From Xenorhabdus sp. IM139775 (GTDB lineage Bacteria > Pseudomonadota > Gammaproteobacteria > Enterobacterales > Enterobacteriaceae), in assembly GCF_028598745.1 (NCBI RefSeq), contig NZ_JAQRFK010000008.1, positions 1-64,000 on the forward strand: a stretch of 64,000 nucleotides of DNA, read 5' to 3'. The notes under the pieces are model-generated. The model worked only from the letters and a program-made list of their open reading frames with translations. It was not told where the DNA came from and ran no database searches. Made by a program: the position numbers and the translations under genes. How positions within the stretch are numbered: the stretch's first letter is position 1; each line of letters begins with the position of its first letter. Shown here one piece after another: positions 23,691-32,793 of this stretch.

Positions 23691-24488
23691 ATGGCTATTT
23701 CTATCAAAACAGAAGAAGACATTCAGAAGATGCGGGTTGCCGGACGTCTGGCCGCCGAAGTTCTGGAAATGATTGAGCCTTATGTTAAGGCGGGTGTCAC
23801 CACAGGTGAACTTGATCGTCTCTGCCACGAGCACATCACAGAAAAACAGCAGGCCATTTCAGCGTGCCTGGGCTACCACGGCTTTCCCAAATCCGTGTGC
23901 ATATCTGTCAATGATGTGGTTTGCCACGGCATTCCCAGCGATGACAAGGCGTTGAAAGAAGGTGATATCGTCAATATTGACGTGACGGTCATCAAAGAGG
24001 AATTCCACGGTGATACATCCAAAATGTTCATTGTTGGCAAGCCAACCATTCAGGGCGAGCGCCTGTGTCTCGTCACACAAGAAAGCCTGTACCTCGCCCT
24101 GAAAATGGTCAAGCCCGGCATCCGCCTGCGTGCCATTGGCAAGGCCATCCAGCAATTTGTGGAGAGCCACGATTATTCGGTTGTCCGTGAATACTGCGGC
24201 CACGGTATCGGTAAAGGCTTCCACGAAGAACCGCACGTTCTGCATTATGATGCTGATGATGGCGGTGTTGTCTTGCAAAAAGGCATGGCCTTCACCATTG
24301 AGCCAATGGTCAACGCTGGTGATTTCCGTATCCGCAGCATGAAAGATGGCTGGACAGTGAAAACCAAGGATCGCGGTTGGTCTGCACAGTACGAACACAC
24401 CCTTGTTGTTACCGATAATGGTTGTGAAATCATGACATGGCGCAAAGAGGAAGAAGCGCATATCCCTGCGGTATTAGTGAACGCGTAA
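23691..24488 (+). CDS. map: Methionine aminopeptidase, type I
   Basis: Map removes the N-terminal methionine from nascent proteins. The 265-residue protein has the pita-bread fold with metal ligands visible in order: NIDVTV (Asp), GDTSKMF (Asp), GHGIG (His), TIEPM (Glu) and QYEHT (Glu). The short CHGIPSD loop is typical of type I enzymes. It is transcribed away from rpsB, as in E. coli. Confidence 0.97.
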   Translation: MAISIKTEEDIQKMRVAGRLAAEVLEMIEPYVKAGVTTGELDRLCHEHITEKQQAISACLGYHGFPKSVCISVNDVVCHGIPSDDKALKEGDIVNIDVTVIKEEFHGDTSKMFIVGKPTIQGERLCLVTQESLYLALKMVKPGIRLRAIGKAIQQFVESHDYSVVREYCGHGIGKGFHEEPHVLHYDADDGGVVLQKGMAFTIEPMVNAGDFRIRSMKDGWTVKTKDRGWSAQYEHTLVVTDNGCEIMTWRKEEEAHIPAVLVNA

Positions 24489-24507
24489 TTCCCCGCTGGC
24501 GCAATTG

Positions 24508-24543
24508 ATTAAGGCTTCCTGACAACTCACAGGGAGCCTTAAT
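24508..24543 (+). terminator. Strong hairpin after map
   Basis: ATTAAGGCTTCCTG (24508-24521) pairs with CAGGGAGCCTTAAT (24530-24543), 14 pairs with one G-U, around an 8-nt loop. No clear T-run follows, so it may end transcription weakly or protect the map mRNA. Confidence 0.55.
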
Positions 24544-24639
24544 CTCTGTCAATAATGCCTGTTCATCCTGTCATTTTCTCAGTAATCTGGTCATCGTGGT
24601 CTGTTTCCTCATGAGCTTTCTCATAATAGGTTTCTGCAT

Positions 24640-27318
24640 ATGCCAGTCGATATCTCCTTAGCACAAGCACCCGTTCCTCCCCTTTCACCTGTGGAGTTTT
24701 CCCACGATGATCTGCAATTTCCCGCCCTTAAACAGCATATTGATGAATTCCGGCTATGGCTTGAACAGGCATTCAAGGCAGGTATTTCACCGGATGCCCT
24801 GATTTACACCCGCAGTGATTATATTGATCAACTGTTAAAGCGACTCTGGCAGGAACAGGGGTTTGATCAGATAGATTCCCTTGCACTGATTGCTGTCGGG
24901 GGCTATGGCCGCCGCGAATTGCATCCTCTCTCTGACATTGACCTATTGATTCTGAGTGAATCGCCATTGGCTGAGGAGCAATCGGCTCGTCTCGGGCAGC
25001 TTATTGCCCTGCTTTGGGATATCCGCCTTGAAGTCGGCCACAGTGTCAGGACATTCGAAGAGTGTCAGCAAAAGGGGCTTTCCGACCCCACTATCGCAAC
25101 TAACCTCATAGAATCCCGCCTGATTTGTGGGGATTTACCGCTATTTCTGCGATTGCAGAAATATATTTTCAGTGATGATTTCTGGCCGTCCGCCAAATTT
25201 TTCGCTGCCAAAATTGCGGAACAACAAGAACGCCATCAACGCTATCACAGCACCAGTTACAATCTGGAACCTGATATCAAAAGCAGTCCGGGTGGACTAC
25301 GCGATATTCACACCTTACTTTGGGTCGCTCACCGCCATTTTGGCGCGACCTCCTTAGATGAAATGGTCAATTTTGGTTTCCTGACCCAAGAGGAACGCAA
25401 TGAGCTGAACGAATGCCAGCATTTTCTCTGGCGCATCCGTTTTGCGCTTCATCTGGTTGTTAACCGTTATGATAACCGGCTGCTGTTTGAGCGCCAGTTC
25501 AGTGTCGCCCAACTGCTCGGCTATGAAGGGGAAAGAAATCAGCCTGTCGAGCGCATGATGAAAGATTTTTATCGCATGACCCGTCGCGTCAGTGAGCTGA
25601 ATAACATGCTGCTGCAACTGTTTGATGAAGCCATTTTGGCATTGCAGCCCCATGAGAAACCCCGTCCCCTGAACAGCGAGTTTCAATTGCGGGGAAACCT
25701 GATCGACCTCATTGATGAAACACTGTTCAGCCGTGATCCCACGTCAATATTGCGCATGTTTTATCACATGGCTGAACATCGTGAAATTCAGGGGATCTAT
25801 TCGACGACATTGCGCCAACTTCGTTATGCCCGCAGAAACCTGAGCACACCTTTGTGTGAACTCCCCGCCGCCCGGAAAATTTTTATGGCTATCCTGCGCC
25901 ATCCCCATGCGGTTGCCGGAGCGTTACTCCCCATGCACCGGCATAGTGTATTAGGCGCTTATATGCCATTTTGGAGCAACATTGTCGGCCAGATGCAGTT
26001 TGACCTTTTTCATGCTTATACGGTTGACGAGCACACCATCCGCGTACTGCAAAAACTGGAAAGTTTTGCCGATGAAAACAACCGTGTTATCCACCCGCTG
26101 TGTGTTGAACTTTATCCGCGTCTTCCTCAACCAGAGCTATTGCGGCTGGCGGCTTTTTTCCATGATATTGCCAAAGGGCGCAATGGTGATCATTCTGAGC
26201 TTGGTGCCAAAGATGCCTTCGTCTTCGCACAACAGCATGGCCTGACCAACCATGAAGCAGAATTAGTGGAATGGCTGGTTCGCGACCATTTACTGATGTC
26301 AGTAACTGCGCAGCGGCGGGATATCCAAGATCCCGACGTCATCCAGCAATTTGCCGGTCAGGTTAAAAACCAAAACCGTCTTAATTATTTAGCCTGCCTC
26401 ACCGTCGCCGATATTTGTGCGACCAACGCCAAACTCTGGAATAGCTGGAAACAGAGCCTGATACGTGAACTCTATTTCGCCACGGAAACCCAATTGCGCC
26501 AAGGGATTCAAAATACCCCTGATTTACGGGAACGCCTCCGTAATAATCGCTTGCAGGCATTGACGCTTCTGCAACAAGAAAATATCGACGAGCAGCGGTT
26601 ACACCATATCTGGAACCGTTGCCATGCGGATTACTTCCTGCGTCATACCCCTGACCAATTAGCGTGGCACGCCAGCCACTTAATCCACCACACGATCTAC
26701 CACACGATCCACCAAACTTCTCTGGAACCCATGGTGCTCATCAGCACCGCGTTTTCTCACGGCGGAACAGAAATTTTTATCTGGTGCCAAGATCGGCCTT
26801 CGCTTTTTGCGGCCGTCGTTGGAGAATTGGACAAGCGTAATTTGAGTGTCCACGATGCCCAAATCTTCACGAACCGTGATGAAATGGCGATGGATACCTT
26901 TGTTGTCTTGGAGCCTAACGGCCATCCCCTGGCATTTGATCGCCACGAACCTATCCGCCGTGCCTTGCTGAAAGTCGTGAATGATCCTCATCTTAACGTG
27001 CCAAAGGCACGCAATCTGCCTGCCAAACTGCGTCATTTTAACGTTCCAACCAAGGTTAACTTTTTACCAAGCAAAAATGCTCGCCGTACTTATATGGAAT
27101 TGATCGCGTTGGATCAGCCCGGATTATTGGCACGGGTGGGGAATATTTTCGCTGAATTGGGTATTTCCCTGCACGGCGCCCGCATTACGACCATCGGTGA
27201 GCGTGTCGAAGACTTTTTTGTCTTAGCGGATAAAGATCAAAACGCATTACATAAAAAAATAAGGGATGAATTATCAGAAAGGTTGACAGAAGCCCTCGAC
27301 ACACGGGATAAACTATAA
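24640..27318 (+). CDS. glnD: Bifunctional uridylyltransferase/uridylyl-removing enzyme
   Basis: GlnD senses glutamine and adds or removes UMP on PII proteins, controlling nitrogen assimilation. Order of domains in 892 residues: nucleotidyltransferase with [19 protein letters not shown] (about 89-107); a linker; an HD hydrolase domain with FFHDIAKG and DHSELGA (about 505-525); and two ACT domains at the C-terminus (starting near MVLIS and [10 protein letters not shown]). Between the HD and ACT domains is a short His/Thr-rich insertion encoded by 12-bp repeats (26677-26712) that is absent from E. coli GlnD as I recall it. Confidence 0.97.
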   Translation: MPVDISLAQAPVPPLSPVEFSHDDLQFPALKQHIDEFRLWLEQAFKAGISPDALIYTRSDYIDQLLKRLWQEQGFDQIDSLALIAVGGYGRRELHPLSDIDLLILSESPLAEEQSARLGQLIALLWDIRLEVGHSVRTFEECQQKGLSDPTIATNLIESRLICGDLPLFLRLQKYIFSDDFWPSAKFFAAKIAEQQERHQRYHSTSYNLEPDIKSSPGGLRDIHTLLWVAHRHFGATSLDEMVNFGFLTQEERNELNECQHFLWRIRFALHLVVNRYDNRLLFERQFSVAQLLGYEGERNQPVERMMKDFYRMTRRVSELNNMLLQLFDEAILALQPHEKPRPLNSEFQLRGNLIDLIDETLFSRDPTSILRMFYHMAEHREIQGIYSTTLRQLRYARRNLSTPLCELPAARKIFMAILRHPHAVAGALLPMHRHSVLGAYMPFWSNIVGQMQFDLFHAYTVDEHTIRVLQKLESFADENNRVIHPLCVELYPRLPQPELLRLAAFFHDIAKGRNGDHSELGAKDAFVFAQQHGLTNHEAELVEWLVRDHLLMSVTAQRRDIQDPDVIQQFAGQVKNQNRLNYLACLTVADICATNAKLWNSWKQSLIRELYFATETQLRQGIQNTPDLRERLRNNRLQALTLLQQENIDEQRLHHIWNRCHADYFLRHTPDQLAWHASHLIHHTIYHTIHQTSLEPMVLISTAFSHGGTEIFIWCQDRPSLFAAVVGELDKRNLSVHDAQIFTNRDEMAMDTFVVLEPNGHPLAFDRHEPIRRALLKVVNDPHLNVPKARNLPAKLRHFNVPTKVNFLPSKNARRTYMELIALDQPGLLARVGNIFAELGISLHGARITTIGERVEDFFVLADKDQNALHKKIRDELSERLTEALDTRDKL
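26677..26712 (+). repeat. 12-bp in-frame tandem repeat inside glnD
   Basis: Units at 26677, 26689 and 26701; the last two differ at one base (CACACGATCTAC, CACACGATCCAC) and the first is degenerate. They encode His-Thr-Ile-Tyr/His steps in the linker before the first ACT domain. Confidence 0.65.
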
Positions 27319-27355
27319 CAAGACTCTCTTAACAGAAATTAGGAACCGCATACTT

Positions 27356-28180
27356 ATGCAGCAATTACAAACGACTATCGAAACTGCGTTTGAAAACCGT
27401 GTAAACATCACGCCAACGACGGTTGATGATGCAACCCGCGATGCAATTAATCAGGTTATTCAAATGCTGGACAGCGGCAAACTGCGTGTCGCTGAAAAAA
27501 TCGACGGAAAGTGGGTAACGCATCAATGGCTGAAAAAAGCGGTACTGCTTTCCTTCCGCATTAATGACAATCAGGTGATGGAAGGCGCTGAAAGCCGCTA
27601 TTTTGATAAAGTACCGATGAAATTTGCTGACTATGATCAGGCTCGTTTCGAAAAAGAAGGATTCCGTGTCGTGCCGCCTGCGGCTGTTCGCCAAGGTGCC
27701 TATATCGCCCGCAATACCGTCTTGATGCCATCTTACGTCAACCTCGGTGCTTACGTGGATGAAGGCAGCATGGTAGACACTTGGGCAACCGTCGGTTCCT
27801 GTGCCCAGATTGGTAAAAATGTTCACTTATCCGGTGGCGTTGGTATTGGTGGTGTTCTGGAGCCATTGCAGGCCAACCCAACCATTATCGAAGACAACTG
27901 CTTTATCGGCGCACGCTCTGAGATTGTTGAAGGCGTTATCGTCGAAGAAGGCTCGGTGATCTCAATGGGTGTTTATATCGGCCAAAGCACCAAAATCTAT
28001 GATCGCGAAACCGGTGAAATCCATTATGGCCGTGTCCCTGCGGGTTCGGTCGTCGTCTCCGGTAATCTTCCGTCAAAAGATGGCAGTTACAGCCTGTATT
28101 GCGCCGTTATTGTGAAAAAGGTGGATGCCAAGACCCGTGGCAAGGTGGGAATTAATGAACTGCTGAGAAATATTGATTAA
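27356..28180 (+). CDS. dapD: Tetrahydrodipicolinate N-succinyltransferase
   Basis: DapD uses succinyl-CoA to succinylate tetrahydrodipicolinate in lysine and diaminopimelate synthesis. The 274-residue protein begins [15 protein letters not shown] and has a hexapeptide-repeat beta-helix from about residue 110 ([20 protein letters not shown]), then [15 protein letters not shown]. It lies 37 bp after glnD, the E. coli order, probably in the same transcript. Confidence 0.97.
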   Translation: MQQLQTTIETAFENRVNITPTTVDDATRDAINQVIQMLDSGKLRVAEKIDGKWVTHQWLKKAVLLSFRINDNQVMEGAESRYFDKVPMKFADYDQARFEKEGFRVVPPAAVRQGAYIARNTVLMPSYVNLGAYVDEGSMVDTWATVGSCAQIGKNVHLSGGVGIGGVLEPLQANPTIIEDNCFIGARSEIVEGVIVEEGSVISMGVYIGQSTKIYDRETGEIHYGRVPAGSVVVSGNLPSKDGSYSLYCAVIVKKVDAKTRGKVGINELLRNID

Positions 28181-28422
28181 ATTTTTAAAATAGCGGAGCC
28201 ACCCAAATGGGTGCCTCTGCCCCTGCGCAATCTTGATTTCAAAGTCTGTAAATAAAGTAATGGGTTTGACATTTTTTCCATTCTTTTCCAATCGCACAAA
28301 GCCATGCCGATTAAATGTTTTAAACCCCATTAACCCATTGACTTTTAACGATTACGACATGGATAATAAATCCACTGTTTTTTTGCCTTTTCCATTTCAT
28401 TTAGGTGACTAGGTGGCGCGCT

Positions 28423-28809
28423 ATGTACGATAATCTGAAAAGTTTGGGGATCACGCATCCTGAAGATATTGATCGCTATAGCCTCCGTCAGGAAGCGAAT
28501 AACGATACTCTGAAGATTTATTTCCGTAAAGATAAGGGCGAATTCTTCGCCAAGAGCGTTAAATTTAAGTATCCACGCCAGTTAAAAACCATCTCTGACG
28601 ATCACTCAAGCCAAGGCTACAAAGAAATCAAGGAGATTAACACCAACCTGCGTTATGTGATTGAAGAGTTGGATCAGATTTGCAAGCGTGATCAGATTGA
28701 AGTGGATTTGAAACACAAGATCCTCGACGATTTACGTCATCTCGAACATGTCGTTGCAAATAAGATAGCAGAAATTGAAGCAGATTTGGAAAAGCTGACC
28801 CGTAAATAA
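28423..28809 (+). CDS. yaeH: DUF3461 protein YaeH
   Basis: A 128-residue conserved protein of unknown function. The start at 28423 gives [20 protein letters not shown], which matches E. coli YaeH almost residue for residue; the frame extends six codons upstream without support. The core [20 protein letters not shown] and the C-terminal helix [15 protein letters not shown] are strongly conserved. It follows dapD after 242 bp, as in E. coli. Confidence 0.93.
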   Translation: MYDNLKSLGITHPEDIDRYSLRQEANNDTLKIYFRKDKGEFFAKSVKFKYPRQLKTISDDHSSQGYKEIKEINTNLRYVIEELDQICKRDQIEVDLKHKILDDLRHLEHVVANKIAEIEADLEKLTRK

Positions 28810-28825
28810 TTGTAACAGCTTGTCA

Positions 28826-28878
28826 TACACCGCTTATCCGCCCAAATTCCCGAAGCCAATAAAGGCATAAGCGGTGTA
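28826..28878. terminator. Inverted repeat between convergent yaeH and yqcA
   Basis: TACACCGCTTAT (28826-28837) and ATAAGCGGTGTA (28867-28878) are perfectly complementary with a 29-nt loop. It lies between the ends of two convergent genes and probably serves both, though neither strand shows a long T-run. Confidence 0.55.
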
Positions 28879-28892
28879 AATCAGCCCGTTGT

Positions 28893-29351
28893 TTACAACC
28901 TTACCGACAACAACGTTCCCCACTCCTTAATCCAGCCTTGGGCAAAGACTTCAGGTTCAGCGACCTCAATCGCATCAATCTGCAATACCCCGCCGATGCG
29001 TTTAGCGCCCTGTTCCTGTAACATTTCATCAAACGTGCAGCCACCACCACAGAAAGTGTCGTAACTACTGTCGCCCAACGCGATCACGCCATAGCTCAGA
29101 TCAGGCTGATAGCCCAACTTATCATTCAATTCGGTATACAGCGGCTGGATATTGTCAGGCAGATCGCCTTGCCCCGTGGTCGAAGTGACCACTAACACCA
29201 CTTGCTGCAAATACTTTTGCCATTGCACTAAAGTTGCATCTTCAAAAATTTCAACCTCATGCCCTTGCTGCTCAAGTATCTGCTGCGCTTCTTCCGCAAC
29301 GGCCAGCGCATTGCCATAAACTGTACCAACGAAAACACCAATTTTTGCCAT
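28893..29351 (-). CDS. yqcA: Flavodoxin YqcA
   Basis: YqcA is a short-chain flavodoxin. The start at 29351 gives [21 protein letters not shown], matching E. coli YqcA; the frame upstream to 29426 (Pro/Arg-rich) is not supported. The FMN phosphate loop is GTVYGNA, and the isoalloxazine loops are [11 protein letters not shown] and [13 protein letters not shown]. The length is 152 residues. It is the last gene of a run with truC, yqcC and syd. Confidence 0.93.
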   Translation of the reverse strand: MAKIGVFVGTVYGNALAVAEEAQQILEQQGHEVEIFEDATLVQWQKYLQQVVLVVTSTTGQGDLPDNIQPLYTELNDKLGYQPDLSYGVIALGDSSYDTFCGGGCTFDEMLQEQGAKRIGGVLQIDAIEVAEPEVFAQGWIKEWGTLLSVRL

Positions 29352-29476
29352 AAATATTGATCTCTTTAAATCAGTTTTCATCATAGTGGGAGTTCGCAAT
29401 CTTGTCCCACGCGGTGCGCGGGGCAAAATTGACTCCTATCATTTTGAAACACTATTTAACCGGTTTGATACTGCGT

Positions 29477-30229
29477 TCATTCATGCCTAGTGAGACATTC
29501 CAGCTCAGGCATAATGCCCTGCCAGCCAAACTGTTCAAGCAAACGCTGCCATGATGGATCCCAGCGCGCAGTCAGAAGAAGGTTCTCCCCTGTCACAGGG
29601 TGCTTGAGTTGCAGGTGGCTGGCATGCAGCATTAACCTGCCAGTCTGATAATATTTAGCCACACCGCGATTTTGTCGCAAATCGCCGTGCGTGGTATCCC
29701 CAATGATCGGGTGTCGAATATGTGACATATGCCGCCGCAATTGATGCTTACGGCCGCTTTTTGGCATCAACGCCACCAAACTAAAACGTGATGTCGGATA
29801 ACGGCCGATTTCAACCGGACACTCGACTTGTGCCAATGAACGGTAATATGTCACGGCGGGTTGCGCTGCCCTGTCTGTATCAGCAAATTTATCCGCAATT
29901 TTATCCAACTGCTCCATTAGGGCGTAGTCGATAATATCATCACCTTCAACATAACCCCGTACAACGGCATGATACGTTTTTTGTATATCGTGGCATTCAA
30001 ATTGTTGTGACAGTGTTCTGGCGACGTCACTCGAAAGTGCCATTAACAGAACCCCGGATGTCGGCTTGTCCAGACGATGGACGGGAAAAACATGCTGTCC
30101 AATTTGATCACGCAATGTCTGCATCACAAAAACCGTCTCATGACGCGCCAGCCAGCTACGGTGAACCAACCATCCGGCAGGCTTATTGACGGCAACGATA
30201 TGCTCATCCTGATAAATAATCTCCAGCAT
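29477..30229 (-). CDS. truC: tRNA pseudouridine(65) synthase
   Basis: TruC makes pseudouridine 65 in tRNA(Ile) and tRNA(Asp). The RluA-family motif VHRLDKPTSGVLLMALS contains the catalytic Asp. The start at 30229 (MLEIIYQDEHIVAVNKPAGW) matches E. coli; longer frames would overlap yqcC. It begins one base after the yqcC stop, so translation is likely coupled. The length is 250 residues. Confidence 0.95.
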   Translation of the reverse strand: MLEIIYQDEHIVAVNKPAGWLVHRSWLARHETVFVMQTLRDQIGQHVFPVHRLDKPTSGVLLMALSSDVARTLSQQFECHDIQKTYHAVVRGYVEGDDIIDYALMEQLDKIADKFADTDRAAQPAVTYYRSLAQVECPVEIGRYPTSRFSLVALMPKSGRKHQLRRHMSHIRHPIIGDTTHGDLRQNRGVAKYYQTGRLMLHASHLQLKHPVTGENLLLTARWDPSWQRLLEQFGWQGIMPELECLTRHE

Positions 30230-30230
30230 A

Positions 30231-30557
30231 TCAAGCATCCTGCGTAAACAGATTGTCCAACGCCCGCAAATGTTCAAGCAGGGGGAAATAACGCTCGGCT
30301 TCTTCTTTGTAAACTTCTTCAAAATAGGGAGCGATGGCGAATGCCGTCGGCAAACAGGCTTGTTGCTCTATCAAGGCGCGCATTCTTGGGATTAGCACCC
30401 ACTGGAGCCACTCCCCTGCTGATAAAGTATCAATGGAAAAAGGTTCCGTGCTTTCAAAGGCTTCGGGTTTAGGCGGATAATCTTGCCATATGCCCAGTGT
30501 TTTCAGGGTCGCTTCAATTAACTGTAATTTATGTAGAATTTGTGTCTCGATACTCAT
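30231..30557 (-). CDS. yqcC: DUF446 family protein YqcC
   Basis: A 108-residue conserved protein of unknown function that accompanies truC in enterobacteria. The family core GEWLQWVLIPRM is present, preceded by PFSIDTL. The start at 30557 (MSIETQILHKL) is chosen over one seven codons upstream by comparison with the E. coli protein. Confidence 0.9.
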   Translation of the reverse strand: MSIETQILHKLQLIEATLKTLGIWQDYPPKPEAFESTEPFSIDTLSAGEWLQWVLIPRMRALIEQQACLPTAFAIAPYFEEVYKEEAERYFPLLEHLRALDNLFTQDA

Positions 30558-31142
30558 GATGTTTCGTCTGATGCTCAATCTGTTGCTCAGATGACAGAAA
30601 CTGCCACCACGTCATTGGGACGTAAGAGTATCATTGATACGATTTCAGCGGAAAAATTACGGTAGGAAAAATTGCAGCAATCTAAATGGCAATCTAAATG
30701 AAGTAAGAGGAGAGATTTTACCTCTCCTCTTGAGTGGCTGTCATAGCAATCCTGCTACTTGGGGTACTTCCTGTTTATTTCCCTGACAAAATACATCCCT
30801 GTCAGATATCCTTTATTCAATCATTATACTGATAGTTTTTTAGCTTTCCTGCCTGTACCTAATCATCCTTGTACCATCTTCCCGATGGATTTATTCCCTG
30901 GTTATTGTTGTGCAGTGGTTCCTTGCGGAACAGTGAAAGGATCTACGATTCAGACGGTTGACACAAGCCACGGGATCAGCATCGCCAGAGAAATGATAAA
31001 ATGTGCACTGAGATAAAATCACGCATTCTATTGATATAAAATAGAAATAATTTTATCAGATAATATTCACGCCATGATTAAAAGAGATATCTCACGCGAG
31101 ATGTGAGATATCTCTTACAAAAAATCAGACCAATCTCTGCAA
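30558..31142. other. Intergenic region between syd and yqcC with one strong hairpin
   Basis: About 585 bp without a convincing gene. AAGAGGAGAG (30705-30714) and CTCTCCTCTT (30722-30731) form a perfect 10-bp stem with a 7-nt loop; on the minus strand ACTTCATTT follows, so it could end syd transcription. An 85-codon plus-strand frame at 30759-31016 has odd composition and no recognisable similarity. The yqcC promoter should lie here. Confidence 0.5.
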
Positions 31143-31694
31143 TTAACTGCCCATGACAGGTGTGATAACCGCAAGGAAACTGGCTAAATCTGCGGCTAAC
31201 GTACTCCTTTCATGGCTACCAAACTTTTCAAGGATCACTTGCCCGGTCAAATTACACACCGAAATTAACCCCATGTCGGTATCCGTCGTGCCAATAAATA
31301 CGGTCGGCGAGAGTTTTAACCGCTTCTGGGTAACAAGGTGACCAATCAGGTTTTCCTGCAAACGGATAAAATCATCTTCACTCCATACCTGAATCAGGCT
31401 GAAATGTTGTCCGGCAAAACTGGCTGTCATATCACCCGCAAGCTGCATCGTATAGTAAGCATGGATAGCATCCTGCAAGCAGATCTCCAGCGCAGTTTCT
31501 ACCTTATTGAGTTTTTCTTGCACAGAAAACGGCCGTGGAAGCCAATGCACCACGCTCTCACCCGTACGCTCAACACAGGGTGAAGGTACGCCATACAATT
31601 CGCTGCTGGCCGGCGGAAACCCCGTTTTCTGTTGCCAGAATTCAACATAACGTCGGGTAAAGTCAGAGAGTGCCTCTGTCACATTAAAGGTCAT
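31143..31694 (-). CDS. syd: SecY-interacting protein Syd
   Basis: Syd binds the cytosolic face of SecY and is thought to check faulty translocons. The 183-residue protein has family length, with the conserved N-terminal segment VEFWQQKTGFPPASSELYG, the WLPRPF motif and FAGQHFSLIQVWSEDDFIRL. It sits upstream of yqcC, as in E. coli. Confidence 0.94.
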   Translation of the reverse strand: MTFNVTEALSDFTRRYVEFWQQKTGFPPASSELYGVPSPCVERTGESVVHWLPRPFSVQEKLNKVETALEICLQDAIHAYYTMQLAGDMTASFAGQHFSLIQVWSEDDFIRLQENLIGHLVTQKRLKLSPTVFIGTTDTDMGLISVCNLTGQVILEKFGSHERSTLAADLASFLAVITPVMGS

Positions 31695-32005
31695 ATGCTT
31701 ATATCATTCCTATTTTCAGGCTCAGGCTTAATCACTTTCTATTCTATACCCAATGACCGGCAAATTGCAGCACAGTGACAAGAGAATGAATTCCGAAGAA
31801 TAATTAGCTTAATAAAATATTTTTTAGTCTCTGCCCGTCATGGGAAAACATTCGAACTATAATAAAGATAATTCGGCGCATTTATTACGCGGCAATACTG
31901 ACGTTCAGATAAATTAAAAACAGCAACCACTTCCATTAAACACATTAAATCATGCAAACAATAAAACATGACAAAATATAAATATATTTTTATCCCTGAA
32001 ATAAA
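31695..32005. other. AT-rich intergenic region upstream of syd and the decayed oxidase
   Basis: 311 bp between divergent syd and the oxidase remnant. No gene is recognisable. It should contain the syd promoter on the minus strand. The missing 5' end of the oxidase pseudogene is not visible here, so that part has been deleted rather than merely mutated. Confidence 0.5.
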
Positions 32006-32763
32006 AATTATAAAGTAAGACCGATTGGGCAATCACATAATTGGTCACCTTTGATATTGAACGCCAAACAAGAGGCACCCCAAAATATTATGCTCATGGA
32101 TCTGCGACCCCATTTCAGATTGCGCAATCCTCTCCCTGTGCCATCGTTACAGCACAAACCGGTGTATTGATGGAAGCACTCATGACGCAACTGGAAGAGC
32201 ACGGCCTTGGCTTCACCACAACACCAGAGCCCGGCGATTTAACATTAGGCGGTGTTGCTGGCAATTGGCGGACATGGAACCGCCATCAAAGCGCGTGGGG
32301 AAGACAATCAGGCGGGTCACACTTACGGTTCTTTGAGCAATGCGATATTGTCGCTCTCTGCGGTCATCTGGGATAGAGTTTGTAACCTTGTCCCCCGCGT
32401 TGGGTCAGTTTCAGTCTTTCTATGCCGATCTTCTGCTGTCAACGTCGAGGAAAGATATCTGGGGTTGGAGTAAAAATGTATGCCCATCAATTTCTCCGCC
32501 AGTTTGAACAAAGGTTATGTAAGGAATTTAATGGTACTTACGCAGCAGTTCGCGTCGAATGGAGTAAAGGGTGAACCTACAGTGAAAATGCCGCATGGGA
32601 AGATGAAGATATCATAAAAAATAATATTCCCGCTTCATTCAATGATGGACAACCTGCTGATAATAATTGGACTGCGGTAATATCTTTATTAAATACCTAT
32701 GACCCACATCACATATTCAGATCACCGTTATTGGAGAAATTGCTTTCTGTTGATAGCCAATAG
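32006..32763 (+). pseudogene. Decayed copy of the cholesterol-oxidase-like flavoprotein
   Basis: Short stretches in different frames match the intact neighbour at 32794-34485 in the same order. They are RPIGQSHNWSPLIL (from about 32018), IVTAQTGVLMEALMTQLEEH (about 32144-32204), then the GHGTAIKA and YGSLSNAILSLSAVIWD segments in a shifted frame (to about 32376), the WGWSK segment near 32463, and the C-terminal VEWSKG, PADNNW and FRSPLLEKLL segments ending in TAG at 32761. There is no equivalent of the N-terminus or of most of the middle domain, there are several frameshifts and a stop after VEWSKG. It is a tandem duplicate that has been deleted and degraded. Confidence 0.88.
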
Positions 32764-32793
32764 GTTTCCGATTAAAAACAAAGGAAATAAAAC

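Noticed and set aside
29395..29430. Imperfect palindrome CTTGTCCCACGCGGTGCGCG upstream of yqcA
   Set aside because: Mismatched stem without T-run and only a short similar word near 32390; not enough for a repeat family.
30759..31016. 85-codon plus-strand frame between yqcC and syd
   Set aside because: No recognised similarity, no good ribosome-binding site, and composition like the surrounding intergenic DNA.
32041..32376. Stand-alone 111-codon gene
   Set aside because: Its translation is one frame of the decayed oxidase copy; neighbouring frames continue the similarity, so it is part of a pseudogene.
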